From an uncultured bacterium (GTDB taxonomy: Bacteria; Patescibacteriota; Patescibacteriia; CAIQCM01): a DNA stretch of 11,001 nucleotides. How positions within the stretch are numbered: the stretch's first letter is position 1; every line of letters starts with the position of its first letter. Position numbers and translations under genes: made by a program. The DNA is taken from positions 1 through 11,001 of the forward strand of contig CAIQCM010000103.1 in NCBI GenBank assembly GCA_903870305.1, given 5' to 3'. The notes under the pieces are model-generated. The model was not told the DNA's origin. It was given only the letters and a program-made list of their open reading frames with translations, and did no database searches. Of this stretch, positions 1 through 6,200 are shown one piece after another.

Positions 1-825
1 GTCCATGTTGACGACAATGTATTCAATATTTTCATTCACCGCTAAGGCAACGTTACCGATCAGCGTCCATGGCGTAGTTGTCCAAGCCAGGGCATAGGTA
101 TCATTGTCAGCAACAAAATTACCGATCTTTTGGTTAGGATCTATTTTAAATTTCGCAATTACCGATAGGTCTTTTACATCCTTGTACCCTTCGCTAACTT
201 CTGTCTGTGATAAGGTCGTTTCGCAACGTGGACAAATGTGCATTGATCTATAACTCTCATAAATCAATTCTTTTTTCCAAAGTTCCTTAAATACCCACCA
301 AACGGACTCCATATAATTTAAGTCCATGGTGTTATAACAATTTTCCATGTCAACCCAGCGGCCTAATTTTTTTATTACCAGTTTCCAGCTTTCCACGTAA
401 CTTAAAACCTTAGAACGGCATAATTCATTAAATACCGCTACACCCATTTTTTCAATATCTTTTTTTCTTTTTATTCCCAATTCTTTCTCAGCAATATTTT
501 CGATCGGAAGACCATGACAATCCCAGCCCCACTTACGCTCAACCCTGTAACCATTCATGGTTTTATATCTTGGGATCACGTCTTTTATGGTGCTCGCGAC
601 GATATGTCCATAGTGCGGCGTTCCGGTTGCAAAAGGTGGACCATCGTAAAAAGAATAATCGCCTTTAGGGGAGAATCTCTCAAGCGATTGATTAAAAACT
701 TTTTCTTTTTCCCAAAAAAACGAAACTTCTTTTTCAATATCAAAAGCAGAATAACCGAGTGATTTTTCATCCGGACTGTCTGGAATTTTTTTCTCAATAT
801 CTTCTGTCCGGCTCATAAAAACCAT
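1..825 (-). CDS. ileS: Isoleucyl-tRNA synthetase, N-terminal part (runs off left edge)
   Basis: Class I aminoacyl-tRNA synthetase that charges tRNA-Ile in the cytoplasm. 275 codons are visible without a stop; the 3' part lies outside the window. Visible signatures are DGPPFATG at residues 61-68, the HIGH-type motif HYGH at 71-74, GWDCHGLPIE at 100-109, the ICPRCETTL zinc-like/CP1 entry segment at 197-205, and AWTTTPWTL at 247-255, which belongs to the CP1 editing domain. HYGH together with PPFATG and WDCHGLP matches the eukaryotic-like (type 2) IleS branch better than the E. coli type; in known bacteria that branch is often mupirocin-insensitive. ATG at 825 is preferred because an AAAGGA sequence (834-839) precedes it; an in-frame ATG at 816 is the alternative. 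Single sampled lines give 37-40% GC, clearly lower than the secretion operon, so transfer is possible. The gene is divergent from the radical SAM gene. Confidence 0.96.
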   Translation of the reverse strand, partial: MVFMSRTEDIEKKIPDSPDEKSLGYSAFDIEKEVSFFWEKEKVFNQSLERFSPKGDYSFYDGPPFATGTPHYGHIVASTIKDVIPRYKTMNGYRVERKWGWDCHGLPIENIAEKELGIKRKKDIEKMGVAVFNELCRSKVLSYVESWKLVIKKLGRWVDMENCYNTMDLNYMESVWWVFKELWKKELIYESYRSMHICPRCETTLSQTEVSEGYKDVKDLSVIAKFKIDPNQKIGNFVADNDTYALAWTTTPWTLIGNVALAVNENIEYIVVNMD

Positions 826-849
826 TAGATTATCCTTTTGATGGTATTT

Positions 850-878
850 ATCGTACCGAAAAAAGCTAAATAAAGCAA
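850..878 (-). promoter_or_regulatory. Putative ileS promoter
   Basis: Reading the minus strand, TTGCTT (873-878) and TACGAT (850-855) are separated by 17 bp. They would start transcription near position 843, about 18 nt upstream of the ileS ATG. The -10 matches four of six consensus bases. No T-box leader is visible in the short leader. Confidence 0.4.
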
Positions 879-912
879 GTATCGAGCATTCTAGTGCAAC
901 GCCGTCTCTGTA

Positions 913-941
913 TTGACTTATTGCGTAAATATACTTACTAT
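913..941 (+). promoter_or_regulatory. Sigma-70-type promoter of the radical SAM gene
   Basis: TTGACT (913-918) and TACTAT (936-941) are exactly 17 bp apart, five of six matches to each consensus box. Transcription would start near 948 and leave a leader of about 90 nt. From about 985 the leader is very poor in G and rich in A and C, so it is probably unstructured up to the SD. This is the best promoter in the window and it makes the radical SAM gene an independent unit. Confidence 0.7.
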
Positions 942-1026
942 GTAAAGTCGACCGCTACTTAACAACCTAAATAGAAAAAAATACCGCAACGAACCAAACC
1001 ATAAACAAAACAAAACGCCTATTGAC

Positions 1027-1032
1027 AAGGAG
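1027..1032 (+). promoter_or_regulatory. Shine-Dalgarno AAGGAG that fixes the radical SAM start
   Basis: AAGGAG is followed by a 7-nt spacer and ATG at 1040. A possible TTG start at 1022 lies upstream of this SD and would put it inside the coding region, so the ATG is chosen. Few other genes in the window have an SD this clear. Confidence 0.8.
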
Positions 1033-1039
1033 ATTTCAC

Positions 1040-2590
1040 ATGAAGGTATTGTTTGTAACTGCAGCCAACAACTCTCGACATGCTTCGAGTTCTAATACAA
1101 CTATCTACCCCCATCTAGGGCTTTTAACCCTGATGAGTTCTCTCAAGGGGGCGGTCCAGCAAGGCGTCGAGATAGGGTATCTTGACGGCACCGTATACGG
1201 AAACCCATTCATACAGACATACATTGAGGAAAACGCCCAGTCGATCTCCGTGATTTGCTTCAGCGTCCTTACCCCGAACTACGGATCGTCTGTCACTTTG
1301 ACGAATCTCGCCAAAGCCCTGAACCCGCAAATTGTGACAATCTTCGGCAATGATCACTTTTCCGCCCTCCACGAGAGCGTTATGAGCAACCAGCCGAACA
1401 TCACCTACGGATTCTATGGCAACGACGTCGTGGAGGGATTCACTGACATGGTCTCGGATATCGTTTCTGGACGTATGAGACCGCTAGGTTCGTATCATGG
1501 ACTTGTCTACCGCGATGTACAGGGTGCAATTATCCGAAATCCCGAAAACGCAAACGAGTACAACCGACTGCCGCTTGTAGACTATTCTTTGGCGGATACA
1601 TTGTTTCCGCACAGCGAGAGCTACGCGAAGGGTCAGCAGAAGACGTACGGCTTCATGAGAAACAGGGGGTTGAGGAGCCAAGTTGTGGACATCGGCCGCG
1701 GGTGTATCAAATTTTCAGGCCGCCGGGTTTGCGACATCCCTATCAATGCCTGCGATTTCTGCGGAATCATTCCGGGCGATAGGGTGATTTTGCCACAAAC
1801 AGCCAGCCGCGCTTGGGCGATACTAAAAAACGCCTACGATCAGGGGTATAACTACTTCTACATAACCGCAGATGAACTACCGCTTACCTTGTGGGGGCTA
1901 CTCAAGGGAATGGCCGACTCCATACCAGAATGGCATAAGGATCTGTCGCCCTCGGAGCGCCCTAAGATGTTTGGCTACGCACGGGCAGAGGGATTTGACG
2001 CCCAACCGGAAAAAATTGACACCCTCGTCGATGTTCTAGGGTTCGATCATTTCAACATCGGCTTTGACGGACTATCCAAAATCTCGCTTGAAGTGATGAA
2101 CAAGCGACCCGTCGGAAGGAAGAGCTGCGACCTGATGAAGCTAAATATGGATGCGCTTCAGACGGTTGTGAAGAAGGGTTGCATGATCACGGCCGGTTTC
2201 GTAGTTACCCACCTCGGGATCACGCCCGAGATTATGGATGAAAACTACCGAAACATAGAGGAGATCGTGTCTCGTTATCCCTCAACCTTTGCAGCTCTTG
2301 ATTTCGGCCCACTCTGTCCGATTCCAGGGTCAATGTCCTTCCGATATCTCACCGATCCCCAGTTTGCCAAAAAGCGAGCTGAAGGGTTTGGCCTGTCTGT
2401 AGACGTGGCTTATCTCGAATCAGTACGGAATAGGTACCTTAACCAAGACGCCATTGACACAGACGAACTTGTGGAAGATTTCATCCGCGGGTGCTGTCCA
2501 AAAATCACCATCAAACATGTTGACGATCACATGGAACGCATGAGAAGACTCGCCGAAAAATTCTCGATCGTTGTCGGTGGATCAGTTTGA
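1040..2590 (+). CDS. Radical SAM protein with B12-binding-like N-terminal domain and expanded cysteine motif
   Basis: Predicted 516-aa iron-sulfur enzyme of the radical SAM superfamily; substrate unknown. Residues 1-190 look like the Rossmann-type domain of B12-binding radical SAM proteins: an MKVLFVTA strand, PHLGLLTL at 24-31, and IFGNDHFSA at 101-109 in the place of the usual GGPHxT segment. The core follows GRGC at 219-222. Its cysteines are C222, C231, C238 and C241, that is C-x8-C-x6-C-x2-C rather than the usual C-x3-C-x2-C, so about 12 extra residues sit between the first cysteine and the CxxC pair (if C222, C238 and C241 are the ligands). FNIGFDGLSKISLEVMNKRP at 338-357 resembles the SAM-contacting strand and 'mnK' segment of this class. 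Cysteines 486-487 and 426 could bind a further cluster, but that is a guess. The gene has its own promoter, SD and terminator, so it is a single-gene unit. Family confidence is high; function is not assigned. Confidence 0.88.
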   Translation: MKVLFVTAANNSRHASSSNTTIYPHLGLLTLMSSLKGAVQQGVEIGYLDGTVYGNPFIQTYIEENAQSISVICFSVLTPNYGSSVTLTNLAKALNPQIVTIFGNDHFSALHESVMSNQPNITYGFYGNDVVEGFTDMVSDIVSGRMRPLGSYHGLVYRDVQGAIIRNPENANEYNRLPLVDYSLADTLFPHSESYAKGQQKTYGFMRNRGLRSQVVDIGRGCIKFSGRRVCDIPINACDFCGIIPGDRVILPQTASRAWAILKNAYDQGYNYFYITADELPLTLWGLLKGMADSIPEWHKDLSPSERPKMFGYARAEGFDAQPEKIDTLVDVLGFDHFNIGFDGLSKISLEVMNKRPVGRKSCDLMKLNMDALQTVVKKGCMITAGFVVTHLGITPEIMDENYRNIEEIVSRYPSTFAALDFGPLCPIPGSMSFRYLTDPQFAKKRAEGFGLSVDVAYLESVRNRYLNQDAIDTDELVEDFIRGCCPKITIKHVDDHMERMRRLAEKFSIVVGGSV

Positions 2591-2596
2591 CGCTTG

Positions 2597-2626
2597 GGGC
2601 ATGTGGAAGCATGCCCTATTTTTTTT
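2597..2626 (+). terminator. Intrinsic terminator of the radical SAM gene
   Basis: A perfect 7-bp stem GGGCATG / CATGCCC (2597-2603 with 2610-2616) with a 6-nt loop is followed by TATTTTTTTT. It starts 6 nt after the stop codon. Confidence 0.92.
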
Positions 2627-2667
2627 GAAAACGAAGAACGACCTTCCAATTTGAAGGAAGGTCGTTC
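2627..2667 (-). terminator. Intrinsic terminator of tRNA-Arg
   Basis: A perfect 12-bp stem pairs 2636-2647 with 2656-2667 around an 8-nt loop. On the minus strand it begins 2 nt after the encoded CCA and is followed by TTCGTTTTC. On the plus strand no T tract follows, so it serves the tRNA. It lies back to back with the radical SAM terminator and insulates the two convergent units. Confidence 0.8.
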
Positions 2668-2669
2668 AA

Positions 2670-2747
2670 TGGTGCACGCGACAGGATTTGAACCTGTGGC
2701 CACCAGCTCCGCAAGCTGATGCTCTATCCGGGCTGAGCTACGCGTGC
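2670..2747 (-). tRNA. tRNA-Arg, anticodon GCG
   Basis: Full cloverleaf read on the minus strand: acceptor GCACGCG / CGCGTGC, D stem GCTC / GAGC, anticodon stem TCAGC / GCTGG, 7-nt loop TTGCGGA, 5-nt variable loop TGGCC, T stem ACAGG / CCTGT with loop TTCAAAT, discriminator A and an encoded CCA (2670-2672). Bases 34-36 are GCG, which reads CGC and, by wobble, CGT. The GGATA of the D loop includes the A20 and the anticodon the C35 that are arginine identity elements. Most bacteria use ACG, modified to inosine by TadA, for this box, so GCG is notable. Confidence 0.95.
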
Positions 2748-2774
2748 CTGTATCATTACTTGGGTGGGTACCTT

Positions 2775-2804
2775 ACAATATCTTGTGTCTGAAAATTAAG
2801 CCAA
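2775..2804 (-). promoter_or_regulatory. Possible tRNA-Arg promoter
   Basis: On the minus strand TTGGCT (2799-2804) and TATTGT (2775-2780) are 18 bp apart, with transcription predicted about 20 nt upstream of the tRNA. The match is modest, but the tRNA needs a local promoter unless it is read through from comF. Confidence 0.3.
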
Positions 2805-2815
2805 TGCAAAATTCT

Positions 2816-2917
2816 GTCTTCCCGTGCCGGGACACGGGATCCAGCTAGAAAGCAACAGCGTGCTAAATAAGCAGGTGCGACGCAAGTGGGCTGGATACCG
2901 GCTTTCGCCGGTATGAC
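2816..2917. repeat. ~100-bp element with facing inverted ends (VIPAKAGIQ / WIPAFAGMT type)
   Basis: The right end (2890-2917) has a perfect 7-bp hairpin TACCGGC / GCCGGTA with a TTTC loop, flanked by GCTGGA and TGAC. The left end (2816-2845) is a diverged copy in the opposite orientation, with hairpin CCCGTG / CACGGG and flanking GTC and ATCCAGC. Translated, the right end gives VIPAKAGIQ on one strand and GWIPAFAGMT on the other, the peptide signatures left in spurious ORFs by a widespread family of extragenic palindromes. The unit therefore looks like a small non-autonomous element of two facing palindromes. It contains no gene. It lies between the end of the comF operon and the tRNA promoter; its hairpins lack a U tract, so a terminator role is not supported. 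Confidence 0.72.
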
Positions 2918-2989
2918 AAAAATGCTTTCTAATCCAAACATTATTATAGACACTACCCTTGGGTACGCTACCGTAAAAAGCGCTAAGCG

Positions 2990-3712
2990 TCAAATCTTGA
3001 GCCGGTCGCCGCGGCCGTGGGCCAGGGCAAAAGCGAAGACCCGACGGGCACCGGCGGCCTTTAGGGCGGAGGCGGCGGCGGCCATGGTTTCGCCGCTGGT
3101 CACCACGTCATCGACCAAAATAATGTCGCCGGTTACCGGCGCGCTAGTAAAGGCGCGGCGGCAGTTCTCGCGCCGCTCGGCGGGCGTCAGCCGGGCCTGT
3201 TCTTCGGTGCGCTTCTTGCGCTTAAGCGGGGCAACGATCTCGATTTGAAGCGCCCGGGAAACGGCCGCCGCGATCGTGGCGGCTTGGTTAAATCCGCGGG
3301 CGCGTTCGCGCGACGGGTGCAGCGGCATGGCCGCCACCCGGGCGCCGGGCGGAAAAAGCGTGCGCAATTTGTCGACACCGGAGATCGTGAGGCCCGTGAT
3401 GATCTTCTCAATGTCGTGGGCGCCGTGATACTTATAGTCCTTAATTAGTCCGCGAATGACCGGGGACGCATAATGGTACGGCGAGATGAGCGCCGAAAGC
3501 GGCGTCGCGTTTGCGCAGCGCAAATGGGTCGTTCCGCCCGGGCTCATTCGGCCGCAGCCGGGGCATAAAAAAAGCGGCAGCGGGCGGATGGCGCTTTGAC
3601 AGTCGGAACATAGCCAAACGCCTTCGCGCTTGCAGCCCAAACAAAATATCGGAAAAAGAGCGTCCAAGAACGCTCTTTTAATTTTCGAGATTGTCCATTG
3701 TTCATTGTCCAT
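2990..3712 (-). CDS. comF: ComF family protein (phosphoribosyltransferase-like, competence-associated)
   Basis: A 240-aa member of the ComF/GntX family. In naturally transformable bacteria ComF is needed for handling incoming single-stranded DNA in the cytoplasm. The N-terminus has zinc-finger-like CxxC pairs at C24/C27, C35/C38 and C50/C53. The family segment PLHPSRERARGFNQA is at 130-144, and the PRPP-loop motif ILVDDVVTSGET at 198-209 marks the type I phosphoribosyltransferase fold. The start is uncertain. ATG 3712 begins 11 nt after the upstream stop and its first codons come from a heptamer repeat; ATG 3736 would overlap the upstream gene by 13 nt; a TTG at 3757 is less likely. No good SD stands before any of them. 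Codons 12-20 also form a terminator-like hairpin. It is the last gene of the secretion operon. Confidence 0.92.
   Translation of the reverse strand: MDNEQWTISKIKRAFLDALFPIFCLGCKREGVWLCSDCQSAIRPLPLFLCPGCGRMSPGGTTHLRCANATPLSALISPYHYASPVIRGLIKDYKYHGAHDIEKIITGLTISGVDKLRTLFPPGARVAAMPLHPSRERARGFNQAATIAAAVSRALQIEIVAPLKRKKRTEEQARLTPAERRENCRRAFTSAPVTGDIILVDDVVTSGETMAAAASALKAAGARRVFAFALAHGRGDRLKI
3654..3679. terminator. Terminator-like hairpin inside the 5' codons of comF
   Basis: A perfect 10-bp stem AAAAGAGCGT / ACGCTCTTTT with a 6-nt loop covers comF codons 12-20. Read on the minus strand it ends in a run of five T, and on the plus strand in TTTTAATTTT, so it has the form of a bidirectional intrinsic terminator. 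It could attenuate comF relative to the secretion genes. Its overlap with codons for a conserved-looking ALFP segment means chance is not excluded. Confidence 0.5.
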
Positions 3713-3717
3713 CGTCC
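3690..3717. repeat. Heptamer tandem repeat, 4 units (ATTGTCC type), at the comF start
   Basis: Four 7-bp units ATTGTCC, ATTGTTC, ATTGTCC, ATCGTCC. They fill the gap after the VirB8-like gene and supply the proposed comF ATG, so the first residues MDNEQWTI are repeat-derived. No SD is visible. Confidence 0.8.
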
Positions 3718-3723
3718 AAAAAT

Positions 3724-4317
3724 CTACTTCTCCCATTGTTCCCAAGAGACAAGCCAAGCATCGCCCGTTTTCTTTAGTTTCAAGTCCAGCGTGGCATAGC
3801 TCACCTTGGATGACGATCCGGACTCGACGAGCTGCATGGGAACCGTAGCGCTAACCTCGGTATCGCTTACCGGAACGATCTTGACGCTCAACGCCGTCGC
3901 CGAGACCGCATAGTATGAACCCGATCCGGGCATGGACTTAACAAGTCCGGCGCGATAGCCGCCTTGAATGTAGCTCCACACCGCCGGGGTTGAGATTGCC
4001 TGAAGGTCGTTTAGGTTGGCCAAACCGTTCTGGTTCGAGTAAGTGGCAAAGCGTTCGGCGAAAGTTCGGGCGATGGTTTGCGCCGCGCTTGCTTCCTTGG
4101 ACTCCGGCGCGGCCTCGGCGGGCGGCGGCGGGGTATTGGTTACTGGTGGATGGTTATTGGTTATTGGTAAGGAAGAATTTAAATTATTATTCACCTTCAC
4201 TTTCGTAGGAGGCGGCGTAGCCGTCATAAAGACCGGCACGATGATGAAATATACAATAAGACCGATGACGATAACGCCACCGATTATCAACATTATGATC
4301 TTGGTTCCTCGGCTCAT
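3724..4317 (-). CDS. Membrane-anchored VirB8/NTF2-like protein of the secretion operon
   Basis: 197 aa. One strongly hydrophobic segment at about residues 7-30 follows a short basic N-terminus. Then comes a Pro/Thr/Asn-rich linker (33-78) and a compact C-terminal domain (79-197) that ends TGDAWLVSWEQWE, the typical last strand of NTF2-like folds, as in VirB8, TrbF and TcpC. The topology (short cytoplasmic tail, one TM helix, linker, external domain) fits a VirB8-like scaffold of a type IV secretion system. The ATG overlaps the stop of virB4 by 4 nt (ATGA), indicating translational coupling. Part of the linker (about residues 50-61) is encoded by a heptamer repeat. The family assignment rests on architecture, not on a clear motif. 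Confidence 0.6.
   Translation of the reverse strand: MSRGTKIIMLIIGGVIVIGLIVYFIIVPVFMTATPPPTKVKVNNNLNSSLPITNNHPPVTNTPPPPAEAAPESKEASAAQTIARTFAERFATYSNQNGLANLNDLQAISTPAVWSYIQGGYRAGLVKSMPGSGSYYAVSATALSVKIVPVSDTEVSATVPMQLVESGSSSKVSYATLDLKLKKTGDAWLVSWEQWEK
4136..4170. repeat. Heptamer tandem repeat, 5 units (TTGGTTA type), in the VirB8-like linker
   Basis: Units TTGGTTA, CTGGTGG, ATGGTTA, TTGGTTA, TTGGTAA. Translated on the minus strand they give the LPITNNHPPVTN stretch of the linker. The reading frame is kept across 35 bp although the period is not a multiple of three. Confidence 0.75.
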
Positions 4318-6194
4318 AGTTGCGCGTTGGCCTCACCGGCCAGTTGTTCGTCAAATTCTTTTTTCGCTTGTTCGATCTCCATAAGCTGTTTGGGGTCGGT
4401 CGTAATAAGTTGGTCCTCGGTGTATGAGGCGATCACTTTGATCGCGACGTGCTTTGAGCCGGCGAAGAAGATCCCCTCCCCCACGCCGCTTTCAAGAAGC
4501 AGATATTTTTCGCTCTGGGTGAGCAGGAAGGTCTTTTGAATAAGGTCGGCCGACGACGGCGATTGCTTAAGAAGCAATTGGATCGATGAGTTGTTGACGA
4601 TCGCCTGGCCGTAGGGCGAGGTGAGAAAGTCGTTCACGTCCTGGGTGATCGTGGTCACCCCTAAGAAATATTTGCGGCAGCGCTTAACGAGCGCGAAAAT
4701 GAATTTGGCCGAATCCTCGCGCTGCATAAGCCACCAGGCCTCGTCGATCACCAGAATGCGCTTTTTGCGTTCGGAGCGCACCACGTTCCAAATGTAATTC
4801 ACGATCGAATAGACGGCGATCGGCCGGAGTTCGTCCTCGAGGTCGCGCACCGAGAAGACCACGAACTGATTTTTCATGTCCACCGTGGACGGCGAATTAA
4901 TGAGTCCGGCGAAAGTGCCCTCGGTGTATTTTTTGAGCCGCGTGACGAGGTCCCCCGTGCCGACCATGCCTTCGAGTACTTCCTGAAAATCCTGCATGAC
5001 CGGCGGCTCGTATTTGCCGAGGTCTTGCGGCAGAAGCCCCGGGACAATGTCTTTTTTGGCAAAGGTCTCGATAAGTGCCCTGTCCAGGATCGAATCCTCG
5101 GCGGTCGTGACCGAGCCCAGCATGAGCCGCAACAAGCCCTTTATCGTGATGACCGCGGTCCTAATAATGTCTTCGGTCGAGGTCTCCTCGCCCACCGGCC
5201 GCGGCAGATCAAACGGATTTAATTTGGAGGCGGATGAGAGCGAAATGTTAATGTAGGTGCCGCCGACGGCCTCCGAAAGATGCTGGTATTCCATTTCCGG
5301 ATCGATCACGATGACATCGGTGCCCATCATGAGCGAGCGCAAGATCTCGAGCTTGACCGCATAGGATTTGCCGGCGCCGGAAGTGGCAAAAACGACCATG
5401 TTGGCATTTTGGAGCGAGAAGCGATCAAAGATGACGAGTGAATTGTTGTGGCGATTGATCCCGAAGAGCACGCCCGTGTCGGAAGTTAGGTCGGAGGAAA
5501 TGAACGGGAAGCTCGAGGCGATCGGCGAGCTGTTCATGTTGAAAGAGATCTGCAGTTCGTCGTTCCCGAGAGGCAACGTCGAATTAAAGCCCTGTTCGGC
5601 CTGATAAAGCGCGCGCTTTGAGTAGATGAGTTTGGACCCGAAAGCCGAATCGATCTCCTCGCTCACCTTGTCCAGGTCTTCGAGCGAACGGGCGTAAAGA
5701 GTCACGTAGAAACCGAACTGGAAAAAATGCTCCGTCCCCTGGGTGAGGTCGTCGCGCAATTTTTCAATGTCGCGGAGCGCCGTTTCGCGCAAGGGATCGC
5801 GCGCCGCGCCCTTTTCGGCGTCGCCGATGATCTGCGCCTCCAGCACACCGACTTTTTTCTTCAGCTGTTTGAGGATGATCTCGGCCTTAACGGGATAAAA
5901 ATACATGCCAATGTCAAGCGACCGGTTCATGCCGATAATGGGCGACGACCAGCCGACGGCCAAGTAGCGCGGATAAGTGATGACGAAGACGGTGCGGCAA
6001 AAAAGTTCGCCCAAGCGCACGAAGGTCGGGTTGACCTCAAAGGAGGCGGGCGCAATAAGCTCGCGGATGTTGACGACCCCTTTCCGAAAAACTCGCTCTT
6101 CTTCAAGCGTGATCTTTTCTTCACCGATCTTGGCGAGTTCCTCGGCGGAACGCTCTTTGGCCGTAATTTTTTTCTTTTTTCCGAACAAAGCCAT
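4314..6194 (-). CDS. virB4: Type IV secretion ATPase VirB4
   Basis: 626-aa hexameric ATPase that powers type IV secretion at the cytoplasmic face of the membrane. The N-terminal region (about 40-230) has the LIAPASFEVNPTFVRLGELF ... YPRYLAVGW layout seen in VirB4 proteins of CPR and Gram-positive systems. Walker A is TSGAGKSY at 271-278, IVIDPEMEY at 295-303 is a typical strand after it, Walker B is ILVIDEAWWLM at 480-490 with D484 and E485, and TTITQD at 514-519 matches the sensor-like motif (usually TQ-D). Length and motifs suggest a complete, active enzyme. ATG at 6194 comes 6 nt after the stop of the TraC-like gene, without a clear SD. It overlaps the next gene by 4 nt. Confidence 0.95.
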   Translation of the reverse strand: MALFGKKKKITAKERSAEELAKIGEEKITLEEERVFRKGVVNIRELIAPASFEVNPTFVRLGELFCRTVFVITYPRYLAVGWSSPIIGMNRSLDIGMYFYPVKAEIILKQLKKKVGVLEAQIIGDAEKGAARDPLRETALRDIEKLRDDLTQGTEHFFQFGFYVTLYARSLEDLDKVSEEIDSAFGSKLIYSKRALYQAEQGFNSTLPLGNDELQISFNMNSSPIASSFPFISSDLTSDTGVLFGINRHNNSLVIFDRFSLQNANMVVFATSGAGKSYAVKLEILRSLMMGTDVIVIDPEMEYQHLSEAVGGTYINISLSSASKLNPFDLPRPVGEETSTEDIIRTAVITIKGLLRLMLGSVTTAEDSILDRALIETFAKKDIVPGLLPQDLGKYEPPVMQDFQEVLEGMVGTGDLVTRLKKYTEGTFAGLINSPSTVDMKNQFVVFSVRDLEDELRPIAVYSIVNYIWNVVRSERKKRILVIDEAWWLMQREDSAKFIFALVKRCRKYFLGVTTITQDVNDFLTSPYGQAIVNNSSIQLLLKQSPSSADLIQKTFLLTQSEKYLLLESGVGEGIFFAGSKHVAIKVIASYTEDQLITTDPKQLMEIEQAKKEFDEQLAGEANAQL

Positions 6195-6200
6195 AGTGGA

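Noticed and set aside
1022..1039. TTG start at 1022 for the radical SAM protein
   Set aside because: It lies before the AAGGAG that is ideally spaced for ATG 1040.
2636..2667. Second hairpin as an additional plus-strand terminator
   Set aside because: No T tract follows on the plus strand; it fits the minus-strand tRNA instead.
2940..2989. Search for an operon terminator after comF
   Set aside because: Only weak pairings such as ACGCT with AGCGT about 16 nt apart and no U tract; not reported as a feature.
2756..3248. Small ORFs on both strands over the inverted-repeat element, with VIPAKAGIQ- and WIPAFAGMT-type peptides
   Set aside because: These peptides are translations of the palindromic element itself and continue antisense into comF; no SD or protein-like composition.
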